Assembly: GCA_041821185.1 (NCBI GenBank)
Contig: JBGUBD010000003.1
Span: forward strand, 372,001 to 436,000
Source: Phycisphaerales bacterium AB-hyl4
GTDB lineage: Bacteria; Planctomycetota; Phycisphaerae; Phycisphaerales; Phycisphaeraceae
Length of the DNA: 64,000 nucleotides
Reading direction: 5' to 3'
Shown here: positions 1 through 7,517 of the stretch, piece after piece
Layout of the letters: each line of letters opens with the position of its first letter
Position numbering within the stretch: position 1 is the first letter of the stretch
Position numbers and translations under genes: made by a program
Notes under the pieces: generated by a model
Databases searched by the model: none
The model's input: only the letters and a program-made list of their open reading frames with translations
Told to the model about the DNA's origin: nothing

Positions 1-216
1 CAGCACGGCGAGCTTGTTCGACTTCGCGGCCACGGCCTGCCGAACCTGCGCAACAGTCAACGCGGCGAGCTTGTCGTCGTGCTGCTGATTGAAGTGCCGA
101 AAAAGCTGAGCGAAAAGCAGAGCGAGTTGCTGCGTGCGTATGCCGAGACGGAAGACCGCGCCGTCATGCCCGAATCCAGCAGTTTCTGGGACAAGATCAA
201 GACGTACCTCAGTTGA
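1..216 (+). CDS. dnaJ: DnaJ co-chaperone, C-terminal end (5' truncated by window)
   Basis: The frame open from base 1 encodes 71 residues ending in TGA at 214-216. It contains GELVRLRGHGLPNLRNSQRG, the glycine-rich turn of the second DnaJ C-terminal beta domain, followed by the usual polar C-terminal helix. DnaJ stimulates the DnaK ATPase and delivers unfolded clients. The J domain and zinc-finger region lie upstream, outside the window. The adjacent downstream gene is grpE, which supports the assignment. Family identity is clear; completeness of the gene cannot be judged. Confidence 0.85.
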   Translation, partial: QHGELVRLRGHGLPNLRNSQRGELVVVLLIEVPKKLSEKQSELLRAYAETEDRAVMPESSSFWDKIKTYLS

Positions 217-251
217 CCTCGACCACGATCGGCCGAGAAGGAAGGCAAGCG

Positions 252-842
252 ATGATGAATCGCAAGAAAAAAGACAACGACAAACAGCCTGATGCAGCGC
301 AGCCGTCGCCCGGCGACACGTCGCCTGAAGAGGCGGCCGAGTCGGAAGACTCGCAAACGCCCGATGCGGAGCTTGTCGAGAACGAGTTGAAGGAAGCGAT
401 CAGTTCGATTGAGCGCGAGCGTGATGAGTTGGAAGATCGGCTGAAGCGCATCGCGGCCGACTATCAGAACTTCGTCCGCCGTAGCGAACAGAACATCGCC
501 TCGGCCCGCGAACAACAACTGTTCGACTTTGCCCGCGGGCTGGTGACAGTGCTCGATCACTTCGATCGTGCGCTGGAAGTCGACCCGGAGAAAACGTCTG
601 CCAAGGACCTGATGGCTGGCATGACCATGGTGCGCGATGAGCTGATGCGGGCGCTCAACCGCTTCGGTGTCGAACGGATGGACGTGAGCAAAGGCGAGCC
701 CTTCGACCCCAATCGGCACGAAGCGCTCATGCGTCAAGCCGTGGAAGGCGTGGAGACCGACCACGTGACTGCTCAATATCAGCCCGGCTATACGCTCAAG
801 GAAAAGACCATCCGTCCCGCCCAGGTCGGCGTGGCGGAGTGA
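252..842 (+). CDS. grpE: GrpE nucleotide exchange factor
   Basis: This protein of about 196 residues releases ADP from DnaK. The N-terminus is charged and disordered (KKKDNDKQPD then an acidic stretch). A long coiled coil follows (ERERDELEDRLKRIAADYQN), then the compact beta wing with the GrpE signature FDPNRHEALMRQ and a C-terminal GYTLKEKTIRPAQVGVAE. I start at ATG 252 because a purine-rich GAAGG sits just upstream. An in-frame TTG at 213 overlapping the dnaJ stop would add 13 residues and is a less likely alternative. Co-transcription with dnaJ is likely. Confidence 0.93.
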   Translation: MMNRKKKDNDKQPDAAQPSPGDTSPEEAAESEDSQTPDAELVENELKEAISSIERERDELEDRLKRIAADYQNFVRRSEQNIASAREQQLFDFARGLVTVLDHFDRALEVDPEKTSAKDLMAGMTMVRDELMRALNRFGVERMDVSKGEPFDPNRHEALMRQAVEGVETDHVTAQYQPGYTLKEKTIRPAQVGVAE

Positions 843-852
843 TGTATCTGGT

Positions 853-881
853 GATTTGGTGATGTGGCGATTTGGTGATGT
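853..881. repeat. 13-bp tandem direct repeat after grpE
   Basis: GATTTGGTGATGT occurs at 853-865 and again at 869-881 with a 3-bp spacer, a 16-bp period. It lies in the grpE to fmdB gap (843-977), where nothing else is evident apart from a GGAG ribosome site before 978. Its function is unknown and may be simple slippage. Confidence 0.6.
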
Positions 882-977
882 AGAGACAAGGTCCGCACAT
901 CGCTGATCGTCCGTGTGCGTCGGGATGTCGGTCGTGCACTTGGCCACATCAGCTAATCTTCCAATGGAGTTCTAACT

Positions 978-1328
978 ATGCCTACGTATGATTACCGCTG
1001 CGAAGCTTGCGAGCATGAGTTTGAGTTGTTCCAGTCCATCACCGCCAAACCGGTGCGTAAATGCCCCGAATGCGGCAAGATGAAAGTGCGTCGGCTGATC
1101 GGCACCGGCGCGGGCATCATCTTCAAAGGCTCGGGCTTCTACGAAACCGACTACCGCTCAAAGAGCTACAAGGATGCCGCCAAGGCAGACAAGGAAGCGG
1201 GCAAGAAAAGCGACACGGCCGACAGCGGCAAGTCGAACAAGAGCGAAAGCAAATCAGGCAGCGACAGCAGCGCGAAGTCATCGGCTAAGAGCAGTCCCGC
1301 CAAGGCGGACAGCGGCAGCAAGGCGTGA
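978..1328 (+). CDS. FmdB-family zinc ribbon protein
   Basis: The first 45 residues form a putative regulatory zinc ribbon: PTYDYRCEACEHEFELFQSI, then a second CPECG knuckle, giving two CxxC pairs. The family is widespread and small, and its role is poorly defined (FmdB was first noted near formamidase genes). The last 60 residues are a low-complexity Lys/Ser/Ala/Gly tail, probably disordered, which is longer than in many homologues. The start has GGAG at a good distance. The gene is downstream of grpE with about 135 bp between them, so it may have its own promoter. Confidence 0.85.
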   Translation: MPTYDYRCEACEHEFELFQSITAKPVRKCPECGKMKVRRLIGTGAGIIFKGSGFYETDYRSKSYKDAAKADKEAGKKSDTADSGKSNKSESKSGSDSSAKSSAKSSPAKADSGSKA

Positions 1329-1345
1329 CACGCCCGCGTTGCAGG

Positions 1346-1528
1346 TCACTCGGACCGCGCCCGCTCGGAGCGATCACTGATTGCTTTACCAGCGGTTTCA
1401 AGGTCTTTGCCGAAGCCTTCGACGGTGTTACAACCCGTGAGCGGCAGCGTCGTCATCGCGACCAACACCGCGACCGCTGAACACCCGGCGAACCACCGCG
1501 TCCAATCGCAACCCTGCTTTTGCATCAT
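1346..1528 (-). CDS. Entericidin-like small lipoprotein
   Basis: This 60-residue protein has a short polar N-terminus, a hydrophobic signal segment and a lipobox ending LTGC, followed directly by NTVEGFGKDLETAGKAI. That last motif is the hallmark of the entericidin EcnA/EcnB family, small envelope lipoproteins of uncertain function, in enterobacteria linked to an antidote/toxin pair. I place the start at ATG 1528 so that the signal peptide has normal length; an earlier in-frame start at 1666 would give an untypical 106 residues. No EcnA/EcnB partner was seen nearby. Confidence 0.75.
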   Translation of the reverse strand: MMQKQGCDWTRWFAGCSAVAVLVAMTTLPLTGCNTVEGFGKDLETAGKAISDRSERARSE

Positions 1529-1622
1529 GGCATGACTCCACAAAGCGAACGAGCCGTGCACAATACGAAGCGCGGCCGATCGGCTGTGACCTGTCATCAT
1601 ACTTGCTTGCGGCCGATCCGGT

Positions 1623-2276
1623 TCACTGTCGGCTGGCCTTGACGGCGTCGACAAACTGGCTGGCAAGGTCGGTCAGGCCGACCCAGTCCTGCGCGGCGAT
1701 CAGGTCTTTTTTCACCAACGCCGAGCCGACGCCGAGGCATCGTGCGCCGGCGGCGAACCAGTCGTTTACGGTGTTGAGGTTTACGCCGCCGGTGGGCGTG
1801 AGCTTCAGGTGCGGCATGGGGGCAAGCACGTCTTTGAAATACTGCGGGCCGAAGTGGTTGGCGGGGAAGACCTTCACCAGGTCAGAGCCGGCCTCGAACG
1901 CGGCGAGGATCTCCGTCGGCGTCAATGCCCCGGCGAGCACGGGCTTGCCATGCTTGTGCGACGCCTGAACGACCTCAGGCTTGAAGACGGGCGAGACGAC
2001 AAACTCCGCGCCCGCTTCGACGGCCTGGTCGACCGTGGTACTGTCGAGCACGCTGCCGACGCCGATCAGACAGCTGTCGCCCAGTTCCTGGCGGGCAGTG
2101 CGGATCGCTTCCAACGCGCCTGGCGTGGTCATGGTGATCTCCGCCACGGTCACGCCGCCTTCGACCAATGCCCGGCAGGTGTCGACCAGTCCCTGATTGC
2201 TGGACGCGCGAATGATCGCCACCAGCCCTGCCTGCTCCATCCGCTGAACCGTCGCCTGCCGCTGCTGCTCGCTCAT
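1623..2276 (-). CDS. eda: KDPG / 4-hydroxy-2-oxoglutarate aldolase
   Basis: This 217-residue class I aldolase cleaves 2-keto-3-deoxy-6-phosphogluconate to pyruvate and glyceraldehyde 3-phosphate (Entner-Doudoroff). The expected features appear in order: GLVAIIRA near residue 20, the EITMTTPGALEAI catalytic Glu region, the GVGSVLD strand, the Schiff-base lysine in VSPVFKPEVV, and DLVKVFPAN then LTPTGGVNLNTV at the phosphate site. Length is typical. It follows a HAD phosphatase on the same strand with about 150 bp between them. No edd is in the window. Confidence 0.93.
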   Translation of the reverse strand: MSEQQRQATVQRMEQAGLVAIIRASSNQGLVDTCRALVEGGVTVAEITMTTPGALEAIRTARQELGDSCLIGVGSVLDSTTVDQAVEAGAEFVVSPVFKPEVVQASHKHGKPVLAGALTPTEILAAFEAGSDLVKVFPANHFGPQYFKDVLAPMPHLKLTPTGGVNLNTVNDWFAAGARCLGVGSALVKKDLIAAQDWVGLTDLASQFVDAVKASRQ

Positions 2277-2428
2277 CGCGTGTCACGCCTTTCGTGTCGT
2301 GGGTGATTCGGGTCGAGATGCTTTGTAGTGCAGGCGGAGATGGATGGCAAACGGATAACTACAGGTTGACGAAGCCAAGCCCTGATCGAGTCCTCGATCT
2401 TCAGTCCTCGGCTTGTGGTCTCACCTTG

Positions 2429-3229
2429 TCACGATTTGTCGAGGACGAATCGGCGGATGGCCTCGGCGACGCCGTCTTTGTCGTTTTCGCTGACGATGAC
2501 GTCGGCCGCTTCGCGCACGGTGGGCCAGGCGTTGCCGACGGCGACACCGAGGCCTGCGTCGCGAAGCATGCCCAGATCGTTGGGAGCGTCGCCGATGGCC
2601 ATGACTTCGCTCGCGTCGATGCCATATTGCTCGGCCACCCATCGCACAGCCGCGGCCTTATCCACCTCCGGGTGCACAACCTGAAGCAGATGGCGGTCGC
2701 TGATGAGCAGGCTGGTCTGCGAGCCGAACTTCTTGCGGATCGCTTCGCCGACGGGCATGAGGCGCTCGGGCGGCGCGAGGAGCATGAGTTTGGTGACGGG
2801 CACGTGGAGGAAGGCTTCGAGCGGGCCGACGAAGTCGGGGCCCTGCTGGCGGGCGGTTTCGGTTTTCAGTTCGTCGTCGACGCGGTCGGTGTACCACTTG
2901 TCGAGGATTTCGATGCTGACGACGACCTGCGGATCGAGCTTGCGAGCGTAGCGGACGATGCTCGTCGCGAGCTTGTGGCACATCGGCGTATGCCGAACAT
3001 TTCGCTTGCGGAGCGCGTCGTGTACGAGCGCGCCGTTGTAGTTGATCTGGAGGGTTTCGAGCTTGAGGCGATGGTAGAGCTCGCGCACCGTACGTGGCGG
3101 CCTGGCGGAAGCGAGTACGACGTGCACCCCCTTCGCGGTGGCCTCGGCAATGGCACGCACGCACCGGACGCTCAGGCGTTTGTCGGAGCGCAGCAGCGTG
3201 CCGTCGAGGTCGAGGGCGATCAGGCGGAT
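2429..3229 (-). CDS. Cof-type HAD-IIB phosphatase (start uncertain)
   Basis: This is a sugar-phosphate or nucleotide phosphatase of the Cof/HAD-IIB class. Motif I is IRLIALDLDGTLL at the N-terminus, motif II lies in VVLASARPP, and the C-terminal motif is GIDASEVMAIGDAPNDLGML. A cap domain lies between. The reading frame is open from 3298 to 2429, but it contains no ATG, GTG or TTG upstream of motif I; the first such codon (GTG 3160) lies after DLDGT. The start given, ATC 3229, fits homologues but is near-cognate. A sequence error or leaderless non-AUG start are the alternatives. Confidence 0.8.
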   Translation of the reverse strand: MRLIALDLDGTLLRSDKRLSVRCVRAIAEATAKGVHVVLASARPPRTVRELYHRLKLETLQINYNGALVHDALRKRNVRHTPMCHKLATSIVRYARKLDPQVVVSIEILDKWYTDRVDDELKTETARQQGPDFVGPLEAFLHVPVTKLMLLAPPERLMPVGEAIRKKFGSQTSLLISDRHLLQVVHPEVDKAAAVRWVAEQYGIDASEVMAIGDAPNDLGMLRDAGLGVAVGNAWPTVREAADVIVSENDKDGVAEAIRRFVLDKS

Positions 3230-3414
3230 CGCTGTGGGCGGGTTGACGGTTGCTGTACGGTCGATGGTCGGGCCCTCGCAAACGACTTTGGCACCGCGTC
3301 AGTTATATCATCGGTCGACGGGATTGCGAGGCTTAGCTTGAAAAGTGCGGGCGTGGCGTGGTACGCGAGGGCGCGCTCCGCTGGCGCTTCGCGGCTAAGG
3401 GGGCGAATGGTGGG

Positions 3415-4353
3415 TCAGGCGGTGAACATGGCTTCGACGAATTTGTCGGGCTCGAAGGCTTCGACATCGTCGGGGGTTTCGCCGACGCCGACGAATTTGA
3501 CGGGGATGTTCAGTTGTTCGCGGATGGCGATGACGATGCCGCCGCGGGCAGTGCCGTCGAGCTTGGCGAGGAAGAGGCCGGTGACGTCGGTGGCTTCGGT
3601 GAAGATCTTGGCCTGGTTGATGCCGTTCTGCCCCGTGGTGGCGTCGATGACGAGGATGACTTCGTGCGGTGCGCCCTCGATCTTCTTGCCGAGTACGTTG
3701 CGGATTTTGGTGAGCTGGCGCATCAGGTGCTCTTGCGTGTGCAGTCGGCCGGCGGTGTCGACGAGCAGCACATCGACGCCGCGGGCGAGCGCGGCCTCGG
3801 CGGCATCGAAGGCGACGGCTGCGGGGTCGCCGCCCTGCTTGCCCTTGATGACATCCACGCCGAGCCGTTGCGACCAGATTTCGAGTTGCTCGACCGCGGC
3901 GGCGCGGAACGTGTCGCAGGCCGCGAGCATGACGCTCTTGCCCTCGCTGCGCAGGCTGTTAGCGATCTTGGCGATGCTGGTGGTCTTGCCCGCGCCGTTG
4001 ATGCCGGCCACGAGGATGACGGTGGGCACCTTCTGGCCGTTGCTCGACTGGGCGAACTGGATGCGGCGGTCGATCTCCGGGTAGTACGCCTGGATCTGCT
4101 CTTTGAGGAAGGTGAGGGCTTCGTCGCCCTGCATGATCTCGCCACGCTCCCAGGCGGCTTCGAGGTCCTTGCGGATTTCGATGGCGGTGCGGATGCCGAT
4201 GTCCGCCTGGATCATGGCCCGCTCCAGCTCGTGCAGGAGCTCTTTGCTCAACGGCTTGCCGGAGAGGATGGTGCGGAACGTCGCGGTGGAGCTGGCGCGT
4301 GTCTTGGCCAACCCTTCCTTGAGTTTGTCGAATGTGGCTTTGAATAGGCCCAT
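3415..4353 (-). CDS. ftsY: Signal recognition particle receptor FtsY
   Basis: This 312-residue SRP GTPase docks Ffh-bound ribosomes at the membrane for co-translational insertion. The short N domain is followed by the G domain: P-loop GINGAGKTTSIAKIA, the DTFRAAAVEQLEIW motif, DTAGRLHTQEHLM, and TKLDGTARGG (G4), ending GVGETPDDVEAFEPDKFVEAMF. The acidic A domain seen in some proteobacteria is absent, so this is a minimal FtsY. The start MGLFKATFDKL is typical. The gene is in a minus-strand run after nusB. Confidence 0.97.
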   Translation of the reverse strand: MGLFKATFDKLKEGLAKTRASSTATFRTILSGKPLSKELLHELERAMIQADIGIRTAIEIRKDLEAAWERGEIMQGDEALTFLKEQIQAYYPEIDRRIQFAQSSNGQKVPTVILVAGINGAGKTTSIAKIANSLRSEGKSVMLAACDTFRAAAVEQLEIWSQRLGVDVIKGKQGGDPAAVAFDAAEAALARGVDVLLVDTAGRLHTQEHLMRQLTKIRNVLGKKIEGAPHEVILVIDATTGQNGINQAKIFTEATDVTGLFLAKLDGTARGGIVIAIREQLNIPVKFVGVGETPDDVEAFEPDKFVEAMFTA

Positions 4354-4439
4354 GGTGGGGGATTGTAGCGGACTGAGGGGTGGGGTGGTTTCTGGTTCCT
4401 GGTTTCGAGTTTCTAGTTGGGGAAGCCGGATCGGGCGGA

Positions 4440-4520
4440 ATTTCTAATTGCTGATTGCTGATCGCTAATTGCGGACAGCATCGGCGAGGGTTCCCAAATT
4501 AGCAATCAGCAATTAGAAAT
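4440..4520. repeat. AT-rich inverted repeat between nusB and ftsY
   Basis: TTTCTAATTGCTGATTGCTG at 4441-4460 is mirrored by CAATCAGCAATTAGAAA at 4503-4519, separated by GC-rich sequence including GCGGACAGC. The arms are markedly AT-rich compared with their surroundings. The whole 4354-4540 gap could fold as one long hairpin between two co-directional genes. It resembles a dispersed intergenic repeat or processing site rather than a simple terminator, because no T run follows the stem. Confidence 0.6.
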
Positions 4521-4540
4521 TAGCGATTCTGGGTACGACC

Positions 4541-5023
4541 TCACCGGTCCTCGGCGTCGCTCAGCCAGGCGTCGGGCGATTCGGGCGGGTCGGGTTGTTT
4601 GACCGTGGGCAGTCGGCCTTCGCTATCGAGCTGCTTGGCGAGCTTGTCGAGGACGCCGTTGATGAAAGGCGGACTGGACTCGCTGGCGTAGTGCTTGGCC
4701 AGCTCGACGGCTTCGTTGATGGCGACCTTGTAGGGGGCGTGGCCCGACACGATTTCATGGTAAGCCAGGCGGAGGATCGCGCGGTCGACCGGGGGCTGAC
4801 GATGCGTGGGCCAGTCGGGGGTGAGGCTGCTGACGGCGGCGTCGGCGTCGCGGTGGCTGTCCCAGGCTTGAATCGCGAGGTCCAGGCCGTGGTTTCGCAC
4901 GGGTTCGGCGTCGTACTCGTCGTCAATGCTCGCGGCGAGGGCGGCGCGGTCGTGCTCGCGGGTGACGTCCATCTGGTAGAGCACCTGCATGGCAAGTCGT
5001 CGGATGTCGCGGGGTTTGTTCAT
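4541..5023 (-). CDS. nusB: Transcription antitermination factor NusB
   Basis: This 160-residue all-helical RNA-binding protein joins NusE/S10 on boxA in rRNA leaders. It starts KPRDIRRLAMQVLYQMDVT, the canonical N-terminal helix. It contains VDRAILRLAYHEI and the conserved INEAVELAKHYASESSPPFINGVLDKLAKQL near the C-terminus, followed by a short acidic tail. The ribH-nusB-ftsY order is common in bacteria and supports the call. Confidence 0.96.
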   Translation of the reverse strand: MNKPRDIRRLAMQVLYQMDVTREHDRAALAASIDDEYDAEPVRNHGLDLAIQAWDSHRDADAAVSSLTPDWPTHRQPPVDRAILRLAYHEIVSGHAPYKVAINEAVELAKHYASESSPPFINGVLDKLAKQLDSEGRLPTVKQPDPPESPDAWLSDAEDR

Positions 5024-5031
5024 GGTTTAAC

Positions 5032-5055
5032 GCCCAGGCATGGCTATGCCTGGGC
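5032..5055. repeat. Perfect 10-bp hairpin between ribH and nusB
   Basis: GCCCAGGCAT (5032-5041) and ATGCCTGGGC (5046-5055) form a 10-bp stem with a GGCT tetraloop, just upstream of the nusB start on the minus strand. No T run follows on that strand. It may modulate the ribH/nusB ratio by RNA processing, or be one of the dispersed palindromes seen elsewhere in this window. Confidence 0.65.
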
Positions 5056-5066
5056 TTTGTGGGGGT

Positions 5067-5543
5067 TTAGATTTTCTTGAGCAGGTTGGCCATTTCGATC
5101 GCAGCCATCATGGCCTTGCCGCCCTGGTTGCCCAGTTTGGCGCCGGCGCGGTGGATGGCCTGTTCGAGCGTTTCGCAGGTGATCACGCCGAAGATGCAAG
5201 GCACGCCGGTCTGCGTGCCCACTTCGCGGATGCCCTTGGCGGTCTGCTCGACGACGTGATCATAGTGGTCTGTCTCGCCGCGGATCACGCAGCCGAGGCA
5301 GATGACGGCCTGGTATTCACCGGACTCGGCCAGCTTCTTCGCGGCGACGGGCAACTCAAAGCTGCCGGGCACCCATGCGGTCGTCAGCCGGTCGGCCGAT
5401 CCGCCGAGGCGGGTCCAGTGGTTTACCGCCGAGTCGAGCAGGGCCTTGGTGATAAACTCGTTGAAGCGGGCGGTGACGATGGCGATTTTTGCATCGCCGA
5501 CGAGCAGCTCGCCTTCCAGGTTGTTCGGTTGGGTTTCACTCAC
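5067..5543 (-). CDS. ribH: 6,7-dimethyl-8-ribityllumazine synthase
   Basis: This 158-residue penultimate enzyme of riboflavin synthesis condenses the ribityl-aminouracil with 3,4-dihydroxy-2-butanone 4-phosphate. Visible motifs are IAIVTARFNEFIT (substrate loop), TAWVPGSFELPVAAKKL, VICLGCVIRGETDHYDHV with the catalytic His, and GVPCIFGVITCETLEQAIHRAG. It ends with the usual helix. It immediately follows the VOC gene and precedes nusB. Confidence 0.97.
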   Translation of the reverse strand: MSETQPNNLEGELLVGDAKIAIVTARFNEFITKALLDSAVNHWTRLGGSADRLTTAWVPGSFELPVAAKKLAESGEYQAVICLGCVIRGETDHYDHVVEQTAKGIREVGTQTGVPCIFGVITCETLEQAIHRAGAKLGNQGGKAMMAAIEMANLLKKI

Positions 5544-5559
5544 GGCGGGGATTCTAACG

Positions 5560-5946
5560 TCAATCTTCGCGCAATGGGACGCCGTCGGGTTCGCCGGTGG
5601 ATTCGCCGCTCATGCGCAGACGGTGGCCGTCGATGTCTTCCACGTTCATCTCGCGCGTGCCCCATGGGCAGTTGATGGGGGCCTGACGGATCATGGCGCC
5701 GCTGGCCTGGTACTGCGCGTGCAGGGTATCGACATCATCGACGAAGATCGACATCCACATGCCGGGCTGGCCCTGACTGCCTTGGCAGAGGAAGATTTCG
5801 ATCTCGCCGCGTGCGACACAGCCGAAGGTGGCGGGGTCGCCCCACGTCCATTTTTTCTCGAAGCCGAGCTTGTCGACGTAGTAGTCAACGCTGGCGGACA
5901 GGTCTTGGACGCGGAGGATTGGGGTGACGAACTGAAAGTCGACCAT
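5560..5946 (-). CDS. VOC-superfamily (glyoxalase/bleomycin-resistance-like) protein
   Basis: This 128-residue protein has two beta-alpha-beta-beta-beta modules: FVTPILRVQDLSASVDYYVD then a C-terminal module with MSIFVDDVDTLHAQYQ and REMNVEDIDGHRLRM. GHRLRM is the place where the last metal-binding residue often sits. The substrate cannot be inferred; members include glyoxalases, dioxygenases and drug-binding proteins. I start at ATG 5946 because the preceding open frame lacks VOC features. The gap to ribH is 16 bp. Confidence 0.8.
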   Translation of the reverse strand: MVDFQFVTPILRVQDLSASVDYYVDKLGFEKKWTWGDPATFGCVARGEIEIFLCQGSQGQPGMWMSIFVDDVDTLHAQYQASGAMIRQAPINCPWGTREMNVEDIDGHRLRMSGESTGEPDGVPLRED

Positions 5947-5975
5947 GGGGCGTTCCGTTTCCAAGATGGGCTGAT

Positions 5976-6275
5976 TTACCGGCCGCCGAGCAAGACCGAG
6001 GCGAAAGCGGCGGTCATCATGAGGCAGAACGTCAGCAGGACGAGGGCGAGGCCGATCCAGCCGATGATGACGCCGGCGCGGGCGACGCCTTCGCCGGTGA
6101 GTCGGCCGTGTGAAAGGCGGATTTCGCCCAATGCCATGTTGCCGAGGATGATGCCCAGGACATGCAGGATGATCGGGCAGGTGAAGAAGCCGACGATGGA
6201 GCAGACCAGAGCGGCAACGGCCTTGCCGGAGGTTTCGGCAGCAACAGGTGGCGGGGGCGGGGGCAATTGGCTCAT
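5976..6275 (-). CDS. DUF4190-type small membrane protein
   Basis: This 99-residue protein has a proline-rich cytoplasmic N-terminus, then two hydrophobic segments. The first spans AVAALVCSIVGFFTCP with a glycine-rich GIILGNMALGEI loop; the second is AGVIIGWIGLALVLL and beyond. This A-(L)G-I-x-x-G layout matches DUF4190, whose function is unknown. The start at ATG 6275 removes an unlikely 14-residue extension. It lies upstream of and divergent from mdh. Confidence 0.7.
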   Translation of the reverse strand: MSQLPPPPPPVAAETSGKAVAALVCSIVGFFTCPIILHVLGIILGNMALGEIRLSHGRLTGEGVARAGVIIGWIGLALVLLTFCLMMTAAFASVLLGGR

Positions 6276-6335
6276 GGCTGGTGGGCTCTCGGGGAATGGG
6301 CGGATGACATGCGGCAATGTACCACAATGGGGGTG

Positions 6336-6362
6336 AAGCCCACGGATTCAATCCGTGGGCTT
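6336..6362. repeat. Dispersed palindrome, copy A
   Basis: Arms AAGCCCACGGATT and AATCCGTGGGCTT are perfect 13-bp complements around a single C. The same palindrome recurs at 12479-12504, with a variant at 14352-14376. Copy A lies in the divergent gap between the DUF4190 gene and mdh. Confidence 0.9.
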
Positions 6363-6452
6363 GCGGTTTTTGTGCAGTGCTGTCGCTTTTTCCTATGATG
6401 GGTTTCAAGCCGGCGGGGGTGATATTCGAGTCCCAAACCAAGAAGGTGGATC

Positions 6453-7406
6453 ATGCCAAGACGAGCAAAGATTTCGGTGATCGGCGGGGGTAATGTCGGT
6501 GCGAGCTGTGCACTGTGGGCCGCGAGCAAAGAGCTGGGCGATATCGTCGTGCTCGACATCCCGCAGCAGGAAGACGTGGTCAAGGGCAAGATGCTCGACC
6601 TGCTTGAGTGCTCGCCCATCGAGCGGTTCGACTGCAACATCACCGGGACGAGCGACTACGCCGACATCGCGGACAGCGACGTGGTGGTCGTGACGGCTGG
6701 CATCCCACGCAAGCCGGGCATGAGCCGAGACGACCTGATCGCGACCAACGTGAAGATCGTCAACAGCGTCAGCGAGAACATCAAGCAGCACGCGCCCAAG
6801 GCGATCGTCATCGTCGTGAGCAACCCGCTGGACGCGATGGTCTACACCGCGTGGAAGAGCACGGGCTTCCCGACCAACCAGATCGTCGGCCAGGCGGGGG
6901 CGCTCGACGTCGCCCGCTACCGCACGTTCATCGCCATGGAACTCGGCGTGTCGGTCGAAGACATTCAAGCCCTGCTGCTTGGCGGCCACGGCGACGACAT
7001 GGTCCCCCTGCCACGCTACACCAGCGTGCACGGCATCCCGGTGCAGCAACTGATGAGCGACGAGAAAATCAACGCCTGCGTCGAACGCGCGAAGGTCGGC
7101 GGCGGCGAAATCGTCAAGCTCATGGGCACCAGCGCCTACTACGCCCCCGCCTCCGGCGTCATCCAGATGGTCGAAGCCATCGTCAAAGACAAGAAGCGCA
7201 TCATCCCCTCCGCCGCGTATTGCGACAAGGAGTATGGCGTGGGCGGCTACTTCGTCGGCGTGCCCGCCCTGCTGGGCAAAGATGGCGTTGAGAAGATCAT
7301 CGAGATCGACCTCGACGGCGACGAAAAGAAGCTGATGGACGAGTCGATCAGCCATGTGAAGGAACTGGTCAAGGTCGTCCGCGACACGTTCCCGGAACTG
7401 GCGTAA
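6453..7406 (+). CDS. mdh: Malate dehydrogenase (LDH-like type)
   Basis: This 317-residue NAD-dependent TCA enzyme belongs to the lactate-dehydrogenase-like MDH group. Its features are the Rossmann GGGNVGASCALWAA at the N-terminus, an acidic residue after the second strand (VVLDIP) for NAD preference, the loop TAGIPRKPGMSRDDL with the substrate-binding Arg pair, VSNPLDAMVYTAWK, and the catalytic His in LLGGHGDDMVPLPR. A good ribosome site (AAGGTGG) precedes the ATG. The gene appears monocistronic, with a long inverted repeat behind it. Confidence 0.96.
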   Translation: MPRRAKISVIGGGNVGASCALWAASKELGDIVVLDIPQQEDVVKGKMLDLLECSPIERFDCNITGTSDYADIADSDVVVVTAGIPRKPGMSRDDLIATNVKIVNSVSENIKQHAPKAIVIVVSNPLDAMVYTAWKSTGFPTNQIVGQAGALDVARYRTFIAMELGVSVEDIQALLLGGHGDDMVPLPRYTSVHGIPVQQLMSDEKINACVERAKVGGGEIVKLMGTSAYYAPASGVIQMVEAIVKDKKRIIPSAAYCDKEYGVGGYFVGVPALLGKDGVEKIIEIDLDGDEKKLMDESISHVKELVKVVRDTFPELA

Positions 7407-7416
7407 CGAGGAAAAC

Positions 7417-7497
7417 GTTAGCCGCGAAGCGTATGCGGAGCGCGTTTCGTGGACTTTCTGATTCACGAAGCACGCTCCGCTGCGCTTCGCGGCTAAC
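7417..7497. repeat. Long inverted repeat after mdh, possible bidirectional terminator
   Basis: The left arm begins GTTAGCCGCGAAGCG (7417-7431) and the right arm ends CGCTTCGCGGCTAAC (7483-7497); the two halves are complementary over about 33 bp with a few mismatches. A half-copy, GCTCCGCTGGCGCTTCGCGGC, less one base, occurs around 3375-3396 between the HAD gene and ftsY, so this is a dispersed element and not merely a local hairpin. Confidence 0.75.
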
Positions 7498-7517
7498 TGG
7501 TCTAACTGGGATGATGG

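Noticed and set aside
2294..4084. 596-codon open frame on the plus strand
   Set aside because: It lies opposite the HAD phosphatase and ftsY, has no domain similarity and reflects high GC in the third codon positions of the true genes.
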